A DNA stretch of 64,000 nucleotides from UBA9676 sp963837105 (lineage in GTDB: Bacteria > Actinomycetota > Actinomycetes > Streptosporangiales > Streptosporangiaceae). The stretch lies in NCBI GenBank assembly GCA_963837105.1, contig CAWIMG010000021.1, positions 49,610-113,609 on the forward strand. The letters are read 5' to 3'. This document shows, piece by piece, positions 17,201 through 25,479 of this stretch (the first letter of the stretch is position 1; the number at the start of each line of letters is the position of its first letter). A program made the position numbers and the translations under genes. The notes under the pieces were generated by a model. It searched no databases and was not told the origin of the DNA. It saw nothing but the letters and a program-made list of their open reading frames with translations.

Positions 17201-17519
17201 GCTTGAGGTACAGCAGCATCGGCATGCCCGCCGCCAGCCGGAACTCATCCTCCAGCCCCGAGATCTCCATCCCCGGCGCCACCCACCCGTACCGCTGCCA
17301 GTAGATGCCCACGAACACCTGGCTCTGCTGCAGGTACGCCCGGTACATGCTGCGCGGCGGGTGCGGCCGGGCACCGGACTCATACCACACCGGCACCAGA
17401 TGCAGCCGGGTGATCGCCCGCCGCGCCGCCGCCCGCTCTTCGGCCAGCTCGCCCAGCGTGGAGGAAACAAACACCCGCACCCGCTGATCAGGTGTCAAAA
17501 TCACATCCGTGTTGGCCAT
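14262..17519 (-). CDS. DUF4062 - class III nucleotide cyclase - STAND ATPase - repeat protein (copy 2)
   Basis: This paralogue of the 9475-12849 gene has about 1085 residues when started at the ATG at 17519, just before NTDVILTPDQRVRVF; a GTG immediately upstream is an alternative and the ribosome binding site is too close to decide. Order of parts: DUF4062 (about 8-150), class III cyclase (about 165-345, same metal Asp and NRCAR residues), NB-ARC/AfsR-like ATPase with Walker A GPGGCGKT and Walker B LIVLDNCEHL, then TPR-like helices. The cyclase DNA is identical to copy 1, DUF4062 is close, and the ATPase and repeat regions are only distantly related, so the two would respond to different inputs with the same output. 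No C-terminal DNA-binding domain is visible. Confidence 0.85.
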   Translation of the reverse strand: MANTDVILTPDQRVRVFVSSTLGELAEERAAARRAITRLHLVPVWYESGARPHPPRSMYRAYLQQSQVFVGIYWQRYGWVAPGMEISGLEDEFRLAAGMPMLLYLKRPAPDIEPRLEQMIEGIRAAGSVSYQAFGTPRELERLLADDLAVLLSESFAGRPGGTDLPAGTVTFLLTDIEGSTRLWETVPDAMEAALEAHNRLLTSVIEDHGGVVVTSRGEGDSFFAVFPSAVAAVEAAGACQLALTSEPWPEGAVLRVRMGLHTGEARSPGSDHVDHGPVNRCARVKAAGHGGQVLVTKTTCDLVEGRLGGGLDLKRLGEFRLRDLAQPELIYQLTHPHLPTDFPPLVTITERTSNLPLQVSSFIGRDRELSELRALVASSRLVTLTGPGGCGKTRLGLQLAAGLLDGSGDGVWLVDLAAVIDEDAVAPAIARALGTAEQPGRPALETLLDALAPQALLIVLDNCEHLIGACAKTADAILRRCPKIHLMATSREPFGIGGEAIYRVPPLSLPEPGDAGVPTAESSDAVALFIERAREQGTGLSADEQTGPLIASICARLDGMPLAIELAAARLRSLSLTGLADRLDQRFRLLTGGSRTALERQQTLQATVDWSYSLLHGAEQSLLRRLSVFAETFDLEAAEAVCGFGDIETFDVADLLGSLVDKSLVVAEPVGAALRYRLLETIRQFAADRLAETGGDQATAVAAAHCEHYLSVAETVAPHLTGPEQGRWLARLDADQANLRHAAQHAASDPEQTGQVLRFGVALRRYWITRSRDEEAYALLRPVLNQPGARADRELFAAALITTVLAARYVDIVAARQLGDQAVTLARQLGNARLLAESLATLSAVYYYIGEPQRGLPPGREAVELARQLDDDVLFGQSLADFLLCDTLIDPAHAGPLFAEAIACTLRSGDHLVACFVHNIAGVLGLRAGDITAARAHLEQAAQAIQVIGGRDPGVSINLGWVLRQDNDQDGARSSFEAVLRKSRRDGDRYGIAYASLGLACLAADAGDWHRAAVLHGAAQAVLDRSGQPWEELEARYRQDSLDQVRAHLSQEQFEQAHAGGMALSSDEAFSLAAGKPVQPDLPG
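16483..17026. repeat. Right arm of 544-bp inverted repeat (cyclase module)
   Basis: This is the reverse-complement partner of 10070-10613. The arm ends at the codon change from TGCCGGCTGG to a different upstream sequence at 17027, and at 16482 where copy 1 reads CTCAAG and copy 2 reads CTGGTC. About 5.9 kb separate the arms, holding the ends of both STAND genes and the ferritin-like gene. No transposase or terminal target duplication accompanies the arms. Confidence 0.92.
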
Positions 17520-17657
17520 CACCTCACAGGCTAGCCCGCAGCCGCGCCACGGCCACCGGGGTGAGGCACAACACAGCACGCATCACGGCGAGAGCAACTG
17601 CCCGTCCGGGAACTCGGGGTTCGTGGTGTGAGGGGAGACGAGACAAGGAGTACTGAC

Positions 17658-17912
17658 GTGACCGAGACCGTGGAATTGCCCGGACCGGACCAGCCGGTGA
17701 GCTTTGCCGCACACATCCGGCCGTTGTTCCGTGAGCGGGATCAGCAGGCCATGAGCTGGGCATTCGACCTGGGTTCCTACGACGACGTGCGCGCACACGC
17801 GAAGACGATTCTGGACCGGCTGACCGACGGCGGGATGCCCTGTGACGGCGCATGGCCAGCGGAATGGGTCAACGTGTTCCGCCGCTGGGAGCAGACTGGC
17901 ATGCAGCCGTAA
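17658..17912 (+). CDS. Small hypothetical protein (84 aa)
   Basis: I do not recognise a named domain. The GTG start at 17658 is chosen because AAGGAG lies 7 nt upstream; an upstream in-frame start lacks this. The product is acidic and helical with HIRPLFRERDQQAMSWAF, DLGSYDDVRAHAKTILDRL, a single Cys in GGMPCDGAWP and a C-terminal VNVFRRWEQTGM. Similar small proteins occur in actinobacteria, to my recollection, without assigned function. It is transcribed away from copy 2 of the STAND gene and ends 65 nt before the convergent dapB, so it is either the edge of the island or a bystander. Confidence 0.7.
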   Translation: MTETVELPGPDQPVSFAAHIRPLFRERDQQAMSWAFDLGSYDDVRAHAKTILDRLTDGGMPCDGAWPAEWVNVFRRWEQTGMQP

Positions 17913-17977
17913 TCTGGGGGCCGCCACCGGCAGCTACGGCCACGGCGGCACATCCACCGCGCCCCGGCCGGCTGTGG

Positions 17978-18724
17978 CTAGCGGTCCAGGCCGAGCAGGG
18001 GGTCAAGGCCGACCGTCACCCCGGCCGGCAGCGAGGCAACTCCGCGGATCCCCAGCAGGACCCCGGGCATGAACGAGGCCCGGTCCAGCGAATCGTGCCG
18101 GATGGTCAGCGTCTCGCCGTGCCCGCCGAGCAGGACCTCCTGGTGGGCCAGCAGGCCCGCCAGCCGGACCGAGTGGACGTGCACGCCGTCCACGACCGCG
18201 CCGCGGGCGCCGGCCAGGGCGGTCACGGTGCCGTCCGGCGGTGCCCCCAGCCCAGCGCCAGCCCGGCCACCGGCGATCAGCGATGCGGTCCGGGATGCGG
18301 TCCCGGACGGAGCGTCCACCTTGGTCGCGTGGTGCAACTCGATGATCTCCGCGGATTCGAAGAACCGCGCCGCCTGGGCCGCGAACCTCATCATCAGCAC
18401 CGCGCCGATGGAGAAGTTCGGCACGATCAGCGCCCGGGTGCCGGCCGCGCCGGCCAGCCACTGCCTGACCTGGCCGAGCCTGGCCTCGTCGAAACCCGAG
18501 GTGCCGACCACGGCGGTCAGGCCCTGACCGATGCACCAGTGCAGGTTGTCCATGACCACGCCCGGGTGGGTGAAGTCCACCACCACGTCGCAGCCGGCCA
18601 GCGCGGCCCGGTCGTCACCCTGGTCCACTCCGGCGGCCAGGGTCAGGTCGCCGGAGTCCGCGACCGCCTGGCAGACCTGGGAGCCCATGCGGCCTCTGGC
18701 GCCGAGTACCCCGACCTTGATCAT
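17978..18724 (-). CDS. dapB: 4-hydroxy-tetrahydrodipicolinate reductase
   Basis: The 248-residue enzyme reduces the dipicolinate precursor with NAD(P)H in lysine and diaminopimelate synthesis. The N-terminal Rossmann motif VGVLGARGRMGSQV (4-17) is followed by VDFTHP and GTSGF. The family signature is IIELHHATKVDAPSGTA (about 150-166), which holds the catalytic His pair and Lys. The length is normal. It is last in a run after the M16 peptidase gene with a 27-nt gap, an arrangement often seen in actinobacteria. Confidence 0.95.
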   Translation of the reverse strand: MIKVGVLGARGRMGSQVCQAVADSGDLTLAAGVDQGDDRAALAGCDVVVDFTHPGVVMDNLHWCIGQGLTAVVGTSGFDEARLGQVRQWLAGAAGTRALIVPNFSIGAVLMMRFAAQAARFFESAEIIELHHATKVDAPSGTASRTASLIAGGRAGAGLGAPPDGTVTALAGARGAVVDGVHVHSVRLAGLLAHQEVLLGGHGETLTIRHDSLDRASFMPGVLLGIRGVASLPAGVTVGLDPLLGLDR

Positions 18725-18751
18725 CGCTGCCTCCCCGGGCAGATCGGGCGG

Positions 18752-20059
18752 TCAGGCCAGCGCGGCCGTGAAGGCGGCGTCGCTGTCGAACGGCCCGACC
18801 ACGGCCAGCACCTTCGGCTGGGCCAGAATCTCGGCGGCGACCCGGCGGATGTCATCGTGGCCGACCGCCTCGATGGCGGCCAGGATCTCCTCCACCGCCT
18901 CCAGCCGCGGGTAGACCAGCTCGGCCTTGCCCAGCCGGCTCATCCGCGATGACGGATCCTCCAGTCCCAGCACGATAGACCCACGCAGCTGGCCTTTGCC
19001 ACGGGCCAGTTCGGCGTCGGACAGCCCGCCGGAGACGATGGCGGCGATCTCGTCCTGGCAGATGGCGAGCACCTCCTCCGCCTTGGCGGGCAGGCAGCCG
19101 ACGTAGACCCCCCAGCTGCCGGTGGCGGCATGCTGGGAGGCGAAGCTGTACACCGAATAGGCGAGCCCGCGCTTCTCCCGCACCTCCTGGAACAGCCGGG
19201 AGGACATGCCGCCGCCCAGCGCGGCGTTCAGCACCCCGAGCGCGAACCTGCGCTCGTCGGTCCGGGACAGGCCCTGGCAGCCGAGCACCAGGTTGGCCTG
19301 CTCGATGCTGCGCGGCACCAGCCGCACCCCCTGGCCGGCCCCGCCCGGCGGCATCTCCATCCCGGCCGCCAGCCGAGCGGCCGGCCCGGCCACCCCGGCC
19401 AGCAAGGGGCCAAACGCCTTGCGGACACCGCTGACCACCGCATCGTGCTGGACGTTGCCCGCGGCGGCCACCACCAGGCTGGGCGGGGTGTACCGGGCCG
19501 CGTAGTGCTCGGCGATCTGATCGCGGGTGATGGAGTTGATCGATCCGGCGGTGCCGAGGATCGGCCGGCCGAGCGGGGTGTCGCCGAACAACTGGCCGGC
19601 GAACGCCTCGTGCACGGTGTCGGCGGGATCGTCGTCGTTCATGGCGATCTCGTCGAGGATGACGCCGCGCTCGGCCTCCACCTCCTTCGGCTCGATCAGC
19701 GAGCCGGACACCATGTCGGACAGGACATCGATCGCCAGCGGCAGGTCGTCGTCCAGCACCCGCGCGTAGTAGCAGGTGTACTCCTTGCCGGTGAACGCGT
19801 TCAGCTCACCGCCGACCGCGTCCATGGCCGCGGAGATCTCCAGCGCGGAGCGCCTGGCCGTGCCCTTGAACAGCAGGTGCTCCAGGTAATGCGTGGCACC
19901 GGCGTGGGTGGGCGGCTCGTCGACCGAACCCACCCCCGCCCAGATGCCGAACGCGGCCGAGCGCACCGCGGGCAGATGCTCGGTGACGACCCGGAGCCCG
20001 CCCGGCAGGACCGACCGGATCACACCATCGCCGCCCGCGGCCGGGGTGCCCGCGGTCAC
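18752..20059 (-). CDS. M16 family zinc metallopeptidase
   Basis: The 435-residue protein has the inverted zinc motif HYLEHLLFKGT (HxxEH at about 62-66) and the distal Glu in VEAERGVILDEIAM (about 137-150), so the active half of a mitochondrial-processing-peptidase-like pair is present in one chain. A second inactive M16 lobe fills the C-terminal half, with RGLAYSVYSF and KGQLRGSIVLGLED. The start is a GTG whose last two bases overlap the pnp stop (GTGA), indicating translational coupling. The natural substrate is unknown; the location after pnp is conserved in actinobacteria. Confidence 0.93.
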   Translation of the reverse strand: MTAGTPAAGGDGVIRSVLPGGLRVVTEHLPAVRSAAFGIWAGVGSVDEPPTHAGATHYLEHLLFKGTARRSALEISAAMDAVGGELNAFTGKEYTCYYARVLDDDLPLAIDVLSDMVSGSLIEPKEVEAERGVILDEIAMNDDDPADTVHEAFAGQLFGDTPLGRPILGTAGSINSITRDQIAEHYAARYTPPSLVVAAAGNVQHDAVVSGVRKAFGPLLAGVAGPAARLAAGMEMPPGGAGQGVRLVPRSIEQANLVLGCQGLSRTDERRFALGVLNAALGGGMSSRLFQEVREKRGLAYSVYSFASQHAATGSWGVYVGCLPAKAEEVLAICQDEIAAIVSGGLSDAELARGKGQLRGSIVLGLEDPSSRMSRLGKAELVYPRLEAVEEILAAIEAVGHDDIRRVAAEILAQPKVLAVVGPFDSDAAFTAALA

Positions 20060-22392
20060 TGGTCGCGGCGCCGGCGCTCGCGGTGACGGGTGCGGTGACC
20101 GTCGCGGTCCCCGCCATAGCCGCCGCGGTGCTCGCCGCGATCGGTGTCCCGGTCACTGTCGCTGTCGCCGGGGTAGCTGTCGCCGCCGTCGCCGGCGGCC
20201 GCGGCCGCCGCCTCCCGCTCCACTACCTCGACCGGGACCAGCGACAGCTTGCCGCGGTCGTCCACGTCGCGGATCTCGACCTGGATCTTGTCGCCGACCT
20301 TGATCACATCATCGACGTTCTCGATCCGGGCCCCGCCGTGCAGCTTGCGGATCTGGGTGATGTGCAGCAGGCCGTCCTTGCCGGGCAGCAGCGAGACGAA
20401 CGCGCCGAACGTGGTCGTCTTCACCACGGTGCCGAGGAACCGCTCCCCCACTTCCGGGATGTGCGGGTTGGCGATCGCGTTGATGGTGGCCTTGGCCGCT
20501 TCCGCGGCCGGGCCGTTGGTCGCGCCGATGTAGATCGTGCCGTCGTCCTCGATGGTGATCTCGGCGCCGGTGTCCTCCTGGATGGAGTTGATCATCTTGC
20601 CCTTGGGGCCGATCACCTCACCGATCTTGTCCACCGGCACCTTGACGGTGATGATCCGCGGTGCGTTCGGGCTCATCTCGGCTGGTGCGTCGATCGCCTC
20701 CCGCATCACGGACAGGATGGTCAGCCGGGCCGCGCGGGCCTGGGTGAGCGCCGCGGCCAGCACCGACGCCGGGATGCCGTCGAGCTTGGTGTCCAGCTGG
20801 AGCGCGGTGATCACATCGGTGGTGCCGGCCACCTTGAAGTCCATGTCTCCGAAAGCGTCCTCGACGCCGAGGATGTCGGTGAGGGTGACATAGTGCCCGC
20901 CCTCATTGATCAGCCCCATCGCGATGCCGGCCACCATGTCCTTCAGCGGCACGCCGGCGTCGAGCAGCGACATGGTGGACGCGCAGACCGAGCCCATCGA
21001 GGTGGAGCCATTGGAGCCGATCGCCTCCGACACCTGCCGGATCGCGTAGGGGAACTCCTCCCGGGCAGGCAGCACCGGGATCAGTGCCCGCTCGGCGAGC
21101 GCGCCATGCCCGATCTCCCGCCGCTTGGGCGAGCCGACCCTGCCGGTCTCCCCGGTGGAGTAGGGCGGCATGTTGTAGTTGTGCATGTACCGCTTGGTCC
21201 GCTCCGGGTTGAGCGTGTCGATCATCTGCTCCATCCGGAGCATGTTGAGCGTGGTGACGCCCAGCACCTGGGTCTCGCCGCGCTCGAACAGTGCCGAGCC
21301 ATGCACCCGCGGCAGCACGTGCGCCTCGGCGGACAGCTGCCGGATGTCGGCCAGCCCGCGGCCGTCGATGCGGATGCCCTCGCTGATGATCCGTTCCCGG
21401 ACCAGCTTCTTGGTGAGCGAGCGGAAGGCGCCGCTGATTTCCTTCTCCCGGCCCTCGAACTGGCCGGCCAGCTGCTCGGTGGCGAGCGCCTTGACCCGGT
21501 CGGTCTCGTTCTCACGGTCCTGCTTGCCGGCGATGGTCAGGGCCTTGGCCAGCTCGTCGCTGACCGCGGCGGCCACTGCGTCGTAGACGTCCTGGCCGTA
21601 GTCGGCGAAGACCGGGTAGGCGGCGGTTTCCTTGGCGGCCTGCGCCGCGACTTGCTGCTGTGCCTCGCACAGGGTCTTGATGAACGGCTTGGCCGCTTCC
21701 AGGCCCTGGGCCACCGTTTCCTCGGTCGGGCCGACCGCGCCACTGCCCGGATCGGCCAGCAGGGCCAGGGTACGGGGGGTCGACTCGGCCTCGACCATCA
21801 TGATCGCGACGTCGCCGTCGTCAAGCACCCGCCCGGCCACGACCATGTCGAAGGTCGCGTCCTCCAGTTGCGGGTGGGTCGGGAAGGCTACCCACTGGCC
21901 CTTGATCAGCGCGACCCGGACGCCGCCGATGGGCCCGGAGAAGGGCAGCCCGGCGAGCTGGGTGGACAGCGAGGCGGCGTTGATCGCCACCACGTCATAC
22001 AGGTGCTCCGGGTGCAGGGCCAGGATCGTCTCGACGATCTGGATCTCGTTGCGCAGGCCCTTCACGAACGAGGGCCGGAGCGGCCGGTCGATCAGGCGGC
22101 AGGTCAGGATGGCATCCTCGGATGGCCGTCCCTCCCGGCGGAAGAACGAGCCGGGGATCCGGCCCGCCGCGTACATCCGCTCTTCCACGTCCACCGTCAG
22201 CGGGAAGAAGTCGAGTCCTTCCTTGGGCTGCCGGGACGCGGTGGTGGCGGACAGCACCATGGTCTCGTCGTCGAGATAGACCACGGCGGAGCCGTTGGCC
22301 TGGCGGGCCAGCCGGCCGGTTTCGAATCTGATCGTGTGGGTGCCGAACGGGCCGTTGTCAATGACGGCGTCGGCGGTATGCACACCCTCCAT
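20056..22392 (-). CDS. pnp: Polyribonucleotide nucleotidyltransferase (PNPase)
   Basis: I start the 778-residue protein at the ATG at 22392 because AAGGAGGT lies 8 nt upstream and the residues that follow (MEGVHTADAVIDNGPFGTH) match the family; the longer frame upstream is not needed. PNPase degrades RNA phosphorolytically and can add tails. It has two RNase PH domains, the second including GDMDFKVAGT, then a KH domain (VPVDKIGEVIGPKGKMI) and an S1 domain (RFLGTVVKTTTFGAFVSLL). The tail is rich in Arg, Asp and Gly. It follows rpsO, as in most bacteria, and overlaps the M16 gene by 4 nt. Confidence 0.96.
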   Translation of the reverse strand: MEGVHTADAVIDNGPFGTHTIRFETGRLARQANGSAVVYLDDETMVLSATTASRQPKEGLDFFPLTVDVEERMYAAGRIPGSFFRREGRPSEDAILTCRLIDRPLRPSFVKGLRNEIQIVETILALHPEHLYDVVAINAASLSTQLAGLPFSGPIGGVRVALIKGQWVAFPTHPQLEDATFDMVVAGRVLDDGDVAIMMVEAESTPRTLALLADPGSGAVGPTEETVAQGLEAAKPFIKTLCEAQQQVAAQAAKETAAYPVFADYGQDVYDAVAAAVSDELAKALTIAGKQDRENETDRVKALATEQLAGQFEGREKEISGAFRSLTKKLVRERIISEGIRIDGRGLADIRQLSAEAHVLPRVHGSALFERGETQVLGVTTLNMLRMEQMIDTLNPERTKRYMHNYNMPPYSTGETGRVGSPKRREIGHGALAERALIPVLPAREEFPYAIRQVSEAIGSNGSTSMGSVCASTMSLLDAGVPLKDMVAGIAMGLINEGGHYVTLTDILGVEDAFGDMDFKVAGTTDVITALQLDTKLDGIPASVLAAALTQARAARLTILSVMREAIDAPAEMSPNAPRIITVKVPVDKIGEVIGPKGKMINSIQEDTGAEITIEDDGTIYIGATNGPAAEAAKATINAIANPHIPEVGERFLGTVVKTTTFGAFVSLLPGKDGLLHITQIRKLHGGARIENVDDVIKVGDKIQVEIRDVDDRGKLSLVPVEVVEREAAAAAAGDGGDSYPGDSDSDRDTDRGEHRGGYGGDRDGHRTRHRERRRRDQ

Positions 22393-22627
22393 GGGGTGAG
22401 ACCTCCTTGGTGAGGTCCCGCGCCCGCCGTCGCTGGTGACGCGCTGGCATCCGGCCGGGCCAGCGCCGGCCGGTCTTCGATCGAAGCTCTCGGCCCCGGG
22501 TGCATGCCGGCCAGCGAACTGCGGCACCCACCCCGACCCGAGAACCACTACCGAGGACCGGCCCTGATGCCTTATGCGCCCGGCAAGCGGGGGCTACGGG
22601 ACGTTCTGTTCTCGAGTTGATACGACC

Positions 22628-22897
22628 TTACCTGCGCAGGCCCAGCTTGGAGATGAGCGCGCGGTAGCGCTCGATGTCCTTGCGGGCGAGGTAGTGCAGG
22701 AGCCGGCGGCGTCGGCCGACGAGCAGCAGCAGGCCGCGGCGGCTGTGGTGGTCGTGCTTGTGCACCTTGAGGTGCTCGGTCAGGTCATTGATCCGCCTGG
22801 TCAGCAGCGCGACTTGGACCTCCGGCGAACCGGTGTCACCCTCACTGGTCGCGTGCCCGGCGATGATCTCCTTCTTTACGGCTGTCTCCAGCGGCAC
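22628..22897 (-). CDS. rpsO: 30S ribosomal protein S15
   Basis: The 89-residue product starts with a GTG at 22897 (VPLETAVKKEIIAGH) and has the S15 hallmarks GDTGSPEVQVALLTRRI, LKVHKHDHHSRRGL and the C-terminal YRALISKLGLRR. S15 binds 16S rRNA helices 20-22 early in assembly of the small subunit. The upstream frame extension is not conserved-looking. The 235-nt gap before pnp is consistent with the processing and autoregulatory region common at rpsO-pnp. Confidence 0.95.
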   Translation of the reverse strand: MPLETAVKKEIIAGHATSEGDTGSPEVQVALLTRRINDLTEHLKVHKHDHHSRRGLLLLVGRRRRLLHYLARKDIERYRALISKLGLRR

Positions 22898-23050
22898 GTG
22901 GCATTCCCATCTTTCTTGGCTGGTCGTAAGGTGCCCGCGCGGATCAGCCGACCTGCCCGGGCGCTGGCGGCACTGGGCGGACCAATCCACCCGCAGCCCC
23001 GGTCAGCCGCTTGAGGGCACAGCTAACCGGACCGGCTACGCCGACCAGAT

Positions 23051-23060
23051 ATAACGTTAT
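23051..23060. promoter_or_regulatory. AT-rich 10-bp palindrome upstream of rpsO
   Basis: ATAACGTTAT is a perfect palindrome in an otherwise GC-rich stretch between ribF and rpsO, about 155 nt before the rpsO start. It could be part of the rpsO promoter or an operator. No matching second hexamer is obvious, so this is only a position of likely regulatory interest. Confidence 0.35.
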
Positions 23061-23092
23061 CACGGCGGCTGGGTGCGGGACGCAGCCAGGCG

Positions 23093-24049
23093 CTACCGGG
23101 CCTGGCTGACGGTGATCGCCCGGGCCTGGTCAACGTCGCGGTGCATCTGCTCGGTGAGCGCTGCCGTGGAGCCGAACCGTTCCATGCCCCGCAGCCGGGC
23201 GGCGAAGTCAATGGCGGCGCGCTCGCCATACAGTTCGAGATCGTCGCGGTCGAGCGCGTACGCCTCGACCACCCGGTCCTGCCCGCCGAAGGTGGGGTTG
23301 GTACCGACCGAGATCGCGGCCGGCCACCGCGCTACCAGCCGCCCGTCGCTGTCCAGCTGGCTGAGCCACCCGGCATAGACGCCGTCGGCCGGGATCGCCG
23401 TGAGCGGGGCGGTGGCCAGGTTGGCGGTCGGGAAGCCGAGTGCCCGGCCCCGCCGCTGCCCGGGCACGACCAGGCCTTCCACCCGGTGCGGCCGGCCCAG
23501 ATCCGCCGCCGCCCCGGCCACGTCGCCGGCCGCGAGCTTGCCGCGGATGCCGCTGGAGGACAGCCGGTCCCCGTCCGCCGCCAGCAGCGGCACGCCCTCG
23601 GCGGTGAAACCATGCTCGCGGCCGAGGGCGGCCAGGGTGGCGATGCCGCCGGCGGCCCGGTGGCCGAAGCGGAAGTTCTCGCCGACCACCACCGCGGCCG
23701 CGTGCAGCCGCCCGGCCAGCACCTGCCGCCCGAACTCGCCGGCGGTCAGCTGGGAAAACCGGGGGGTGAACGGCAGCAGCCAGACCGCGTCCGCGCCGAG
23801 CCCGGCCAGCAGCTCCGCCCGCCGGGCCGGGGTGCACAGCAGCAGCGGGTGGGAGCCGGGCCGGATCACCTCGGCCGGATGCGGGTCGAAGGAGATCACG
23901 ACCATGGGCAGGCCGAGCCCGGCGGCCACCTCTGCCGTGCGCGCGATGATCCGCTGATGACCCCGGTGCACCCCGTCGAACACGCCGATGGTCACCACCG
24001 ACCTGCCCCAGCCGGCGGGCACGTCCGCCGGCTCACGCCACACCTGCAC
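23093..24049 (-). CDS. ribF: Bifunctional riboflavin kinase / FMN adenylyltransferase
   Basis: The 318-residue enzyme makes FMN and FAD from riboflavin. The N-terminal adenylyltransferase has the nucleotidyl-transfer motif IGVFDGVHRGHQ (about 22-33), SFDPHPAEV and GENFRFGHRAAGG. The C-terminal riboflavin kinase has the conserved GRALGFPTANL, DGVYAGW and EAYALDRD segments. It lies between truB and rpsO in the conserved operon. No FMN riboswitch structure is apparent upstream, as expected for an internal operon gene. Confidence 0.95.
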   Translation of the reverse strand: MQVWREPADVPAGWGRSVVTIGVFDGVHRGHQRIIARTAEVAAGLGLPMVVISFDPHPAEVIRPGSHPLLLCTPARRAELLAGLGADAVWLLPFTPRFSQLTAGEFGRQVLAGRLHAAAVVVGENFRFGHRAAGGIATLAALGREHGFTAEGVPLLAADGDRLSSSGIRGKLAAGDVAGAAADLGRPHRVEGLVVPGQRRGRALGFPTANLATAPLTAIPADGVYAGWLSQLDSDGRLVARWPAAISVGTNPTFGGQDRVVEAYALDRDDLELYGERAAIDFAARLRGMERFGSTAALTEQMHRDVDQARAITVSQAR

Positions 24050-24148
24050 CTGCTGCTCCCTTGCCGCTGTCAGCCCGCGGCCCGGCCCGCGGGCGCGGCC
24101 GGGCGACCCGCCTGCGCCAAGCCTGCCATGGGCGGGCTGGTCCCGGCG

Positions 24149-25018
24149 TCAGGGGACGAAGACGGCGAGCGGCCGGGCGCGGCCCTGCTGCTCTTCGACC
24201 AGGGCGATCAGGGTGCCATCCGGCGCCAGCGCGGCCACCGGGCCGGGGGTGCCCTGGGCCGCCAGGGCCGCCCCGTGGGCCAGTGACTCGGCTTCGGCGC
24301 CGGTCAGGACGCGGACCGGGAAGGCCGCGGCGGCCGCTTGCGCCAGCGGGATCAGCCGCAGGTCAGTGGCCAGCTCGGCCAGGCTGTGCGCGTCGCCGAT
24401 CCGGTACGGGCCCACCCTGGTCCGCCGCAGCTGGCTGAGGTGACCGCCCACCCCGAGCGATTCACCCAGGTCGCGGGCGAGCGCACGCACGTAGGTGCCG
24501 CTGGAGCAGTGCACCACCGCGGTCACGTCCAGCACGCCGCCGGACGGCCGCGGGTCGCTGATGCTGAACTCGTGCACCGTGACCGGCCGCGCCGCCAGTA
24601 CCGGTGCCTGGCCCGCGCGGGCCAGCTGGTAGGCACGCTTGCCGCCGACCTTGATCGCACTGGTGGCCGGCGGCACCTGCTGGATCAGCCCGGTCAGAGC
24701 CGCCGCGGCCGCCTGCACGTCGGCCAGGGCCAGCCCGGCCGCCGGCTGGGCGGACAGCACCGTCCCGTCCGCGTCGCCGGTGTCGGTGGCCTGGCCCAGC
24801 CGGATGGTGGCCTGGTATTCCTTTTCGGTCAGGGCCAGATGGCCAAGCAGCCGGGTGGCCTTTCCCACCCCGACCACGAGCACGCCGGTCGCCATCGGAT
24901 CCAGCGTGCCCGCATGACCTACCCGCCGGGTGCCGGCCAGCCGGCGGATCCGGGCCACCACATCATGCGAGGTCCAGCCGGCCGGCTTGTCGGCGATGAC
25001 CAGCCCGCTGGCGGTCAC
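24149..25018 (-). CDS. truB: tRNA pseudouridine(55) synthase
   Basis: The 289-residue enzyme converts uridine 55 of tRNA to pseudouridine. It has the TruB motif I segment DKPAGWTSHDVV, the catalytic Asp in GHAGTLDPMATGVL (about 36-49), YQATIRLGQATDTGDADG and the RNA-binding SSGTYVRALARDLG. The start codon overlaps the end of rbfA by 4 nt, so translation is probably coupled. The length is normal for the actinobacterial form. Confidence 0.96.
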   Translation of the reverse strand: MTASGLVIADKPAGWTSHDVVARIRRLAGTRRVGHAGTLDPMATGVLVVGVGKATRLLGHLALTEKEYQATIRLGQATDTGDADGTVLSAQPAAGLALADVQAAAAALTGLIQQVPPATSAIKVGGKRAYQLARAGQAPVLAARPVTVHEFSISDPRPSGGVLDVTAVVHCSSGTYVRALARDLGESLGVGGHLSQLRRTRVGPYRIGDAHSLAELATDLRLIPLAQAAAAAFPVRVLTGAEAESLAHGAALAAQGTPGPVAALAPDGTLIALVEEQQGRARPLAVFVP

Positions 25019-25473
25019 CGGCCGCGCTCGTCCGCGGGGTCGTCACCGTCGCCCGCGCCGCCGGGCAGCCGGTAGGGGTCGGGGTCACCGGCTGGCTGCG
25101 CACCCTCCCGGACCGCGGCCAGCGCCTCGTCCGCCGCCCGCGCCCGCGCCACCAGTTCCTCCATCTGCCGGGCACCCTCGGGCACGGTGTCGCGGACGAA
25201 GGTGAGCGAGGGCGTGTGCCGGAGCCCGGTCTGCCTGCCCACCTCGGACCTGATCAGCCCGGTGGCACTGGCCAGTGCCGCGGCGGTGCCCGCCTGTTCC
25301 TCCTCGGTCCCGTAGGCGGTGTAGTAGACCGTCGCGTCCCGCAGGTCGTTCGTCAGCCGGGCCCCGGTCACGGTGACGAAGCCGAGCCGGGGATCCTTCA
25401 CCCGGCGCTCCAGCATCCCGGCGACGATCCGGGCGATCCGGTCGGCAAGCTTGCGTGCCCGCGCTGCGTCCAT
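25015..25473 (-). CDS. rbfA: 30S ribosome-binding factor A
   Basis: The 152-residue protein is a KH-like factor for 16S rRNA maturation and cold adaptation. Family signals include ARKLADRIARIVAGMLERRV, DPRLGFVTVTGARLTNDL and ATVYYTAYG, with RHTPSLTFVRD in the last strand. The C-terminal 35 residues are acidic and Pro/Gly-rich, a variable extension. It follows the DUF503 gene closely and overlaps truB. Confidence 0.95.
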   Translation of the reverse strand: MDAARARKLADRIARIVAGMLERRVKDPRLGFVTVTGARLTNDLRDATVYYTAYGTEEEQAGTAAALASATGLIRSEVGRQTGLRHTPSLTFVRDTVPEGARQMEELVARARAADEALAAVREGAQPAGDPDPYRLPGGAGDGDDPADERGR

Positions 25474-25479
25474 TGACCC

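Noticed and set aside
23093..24100. FMN riboswitch before ribF
   Set aside because: The upstream sequence is the end of truB and a short spacer with no RFN-element-like conserved helices.
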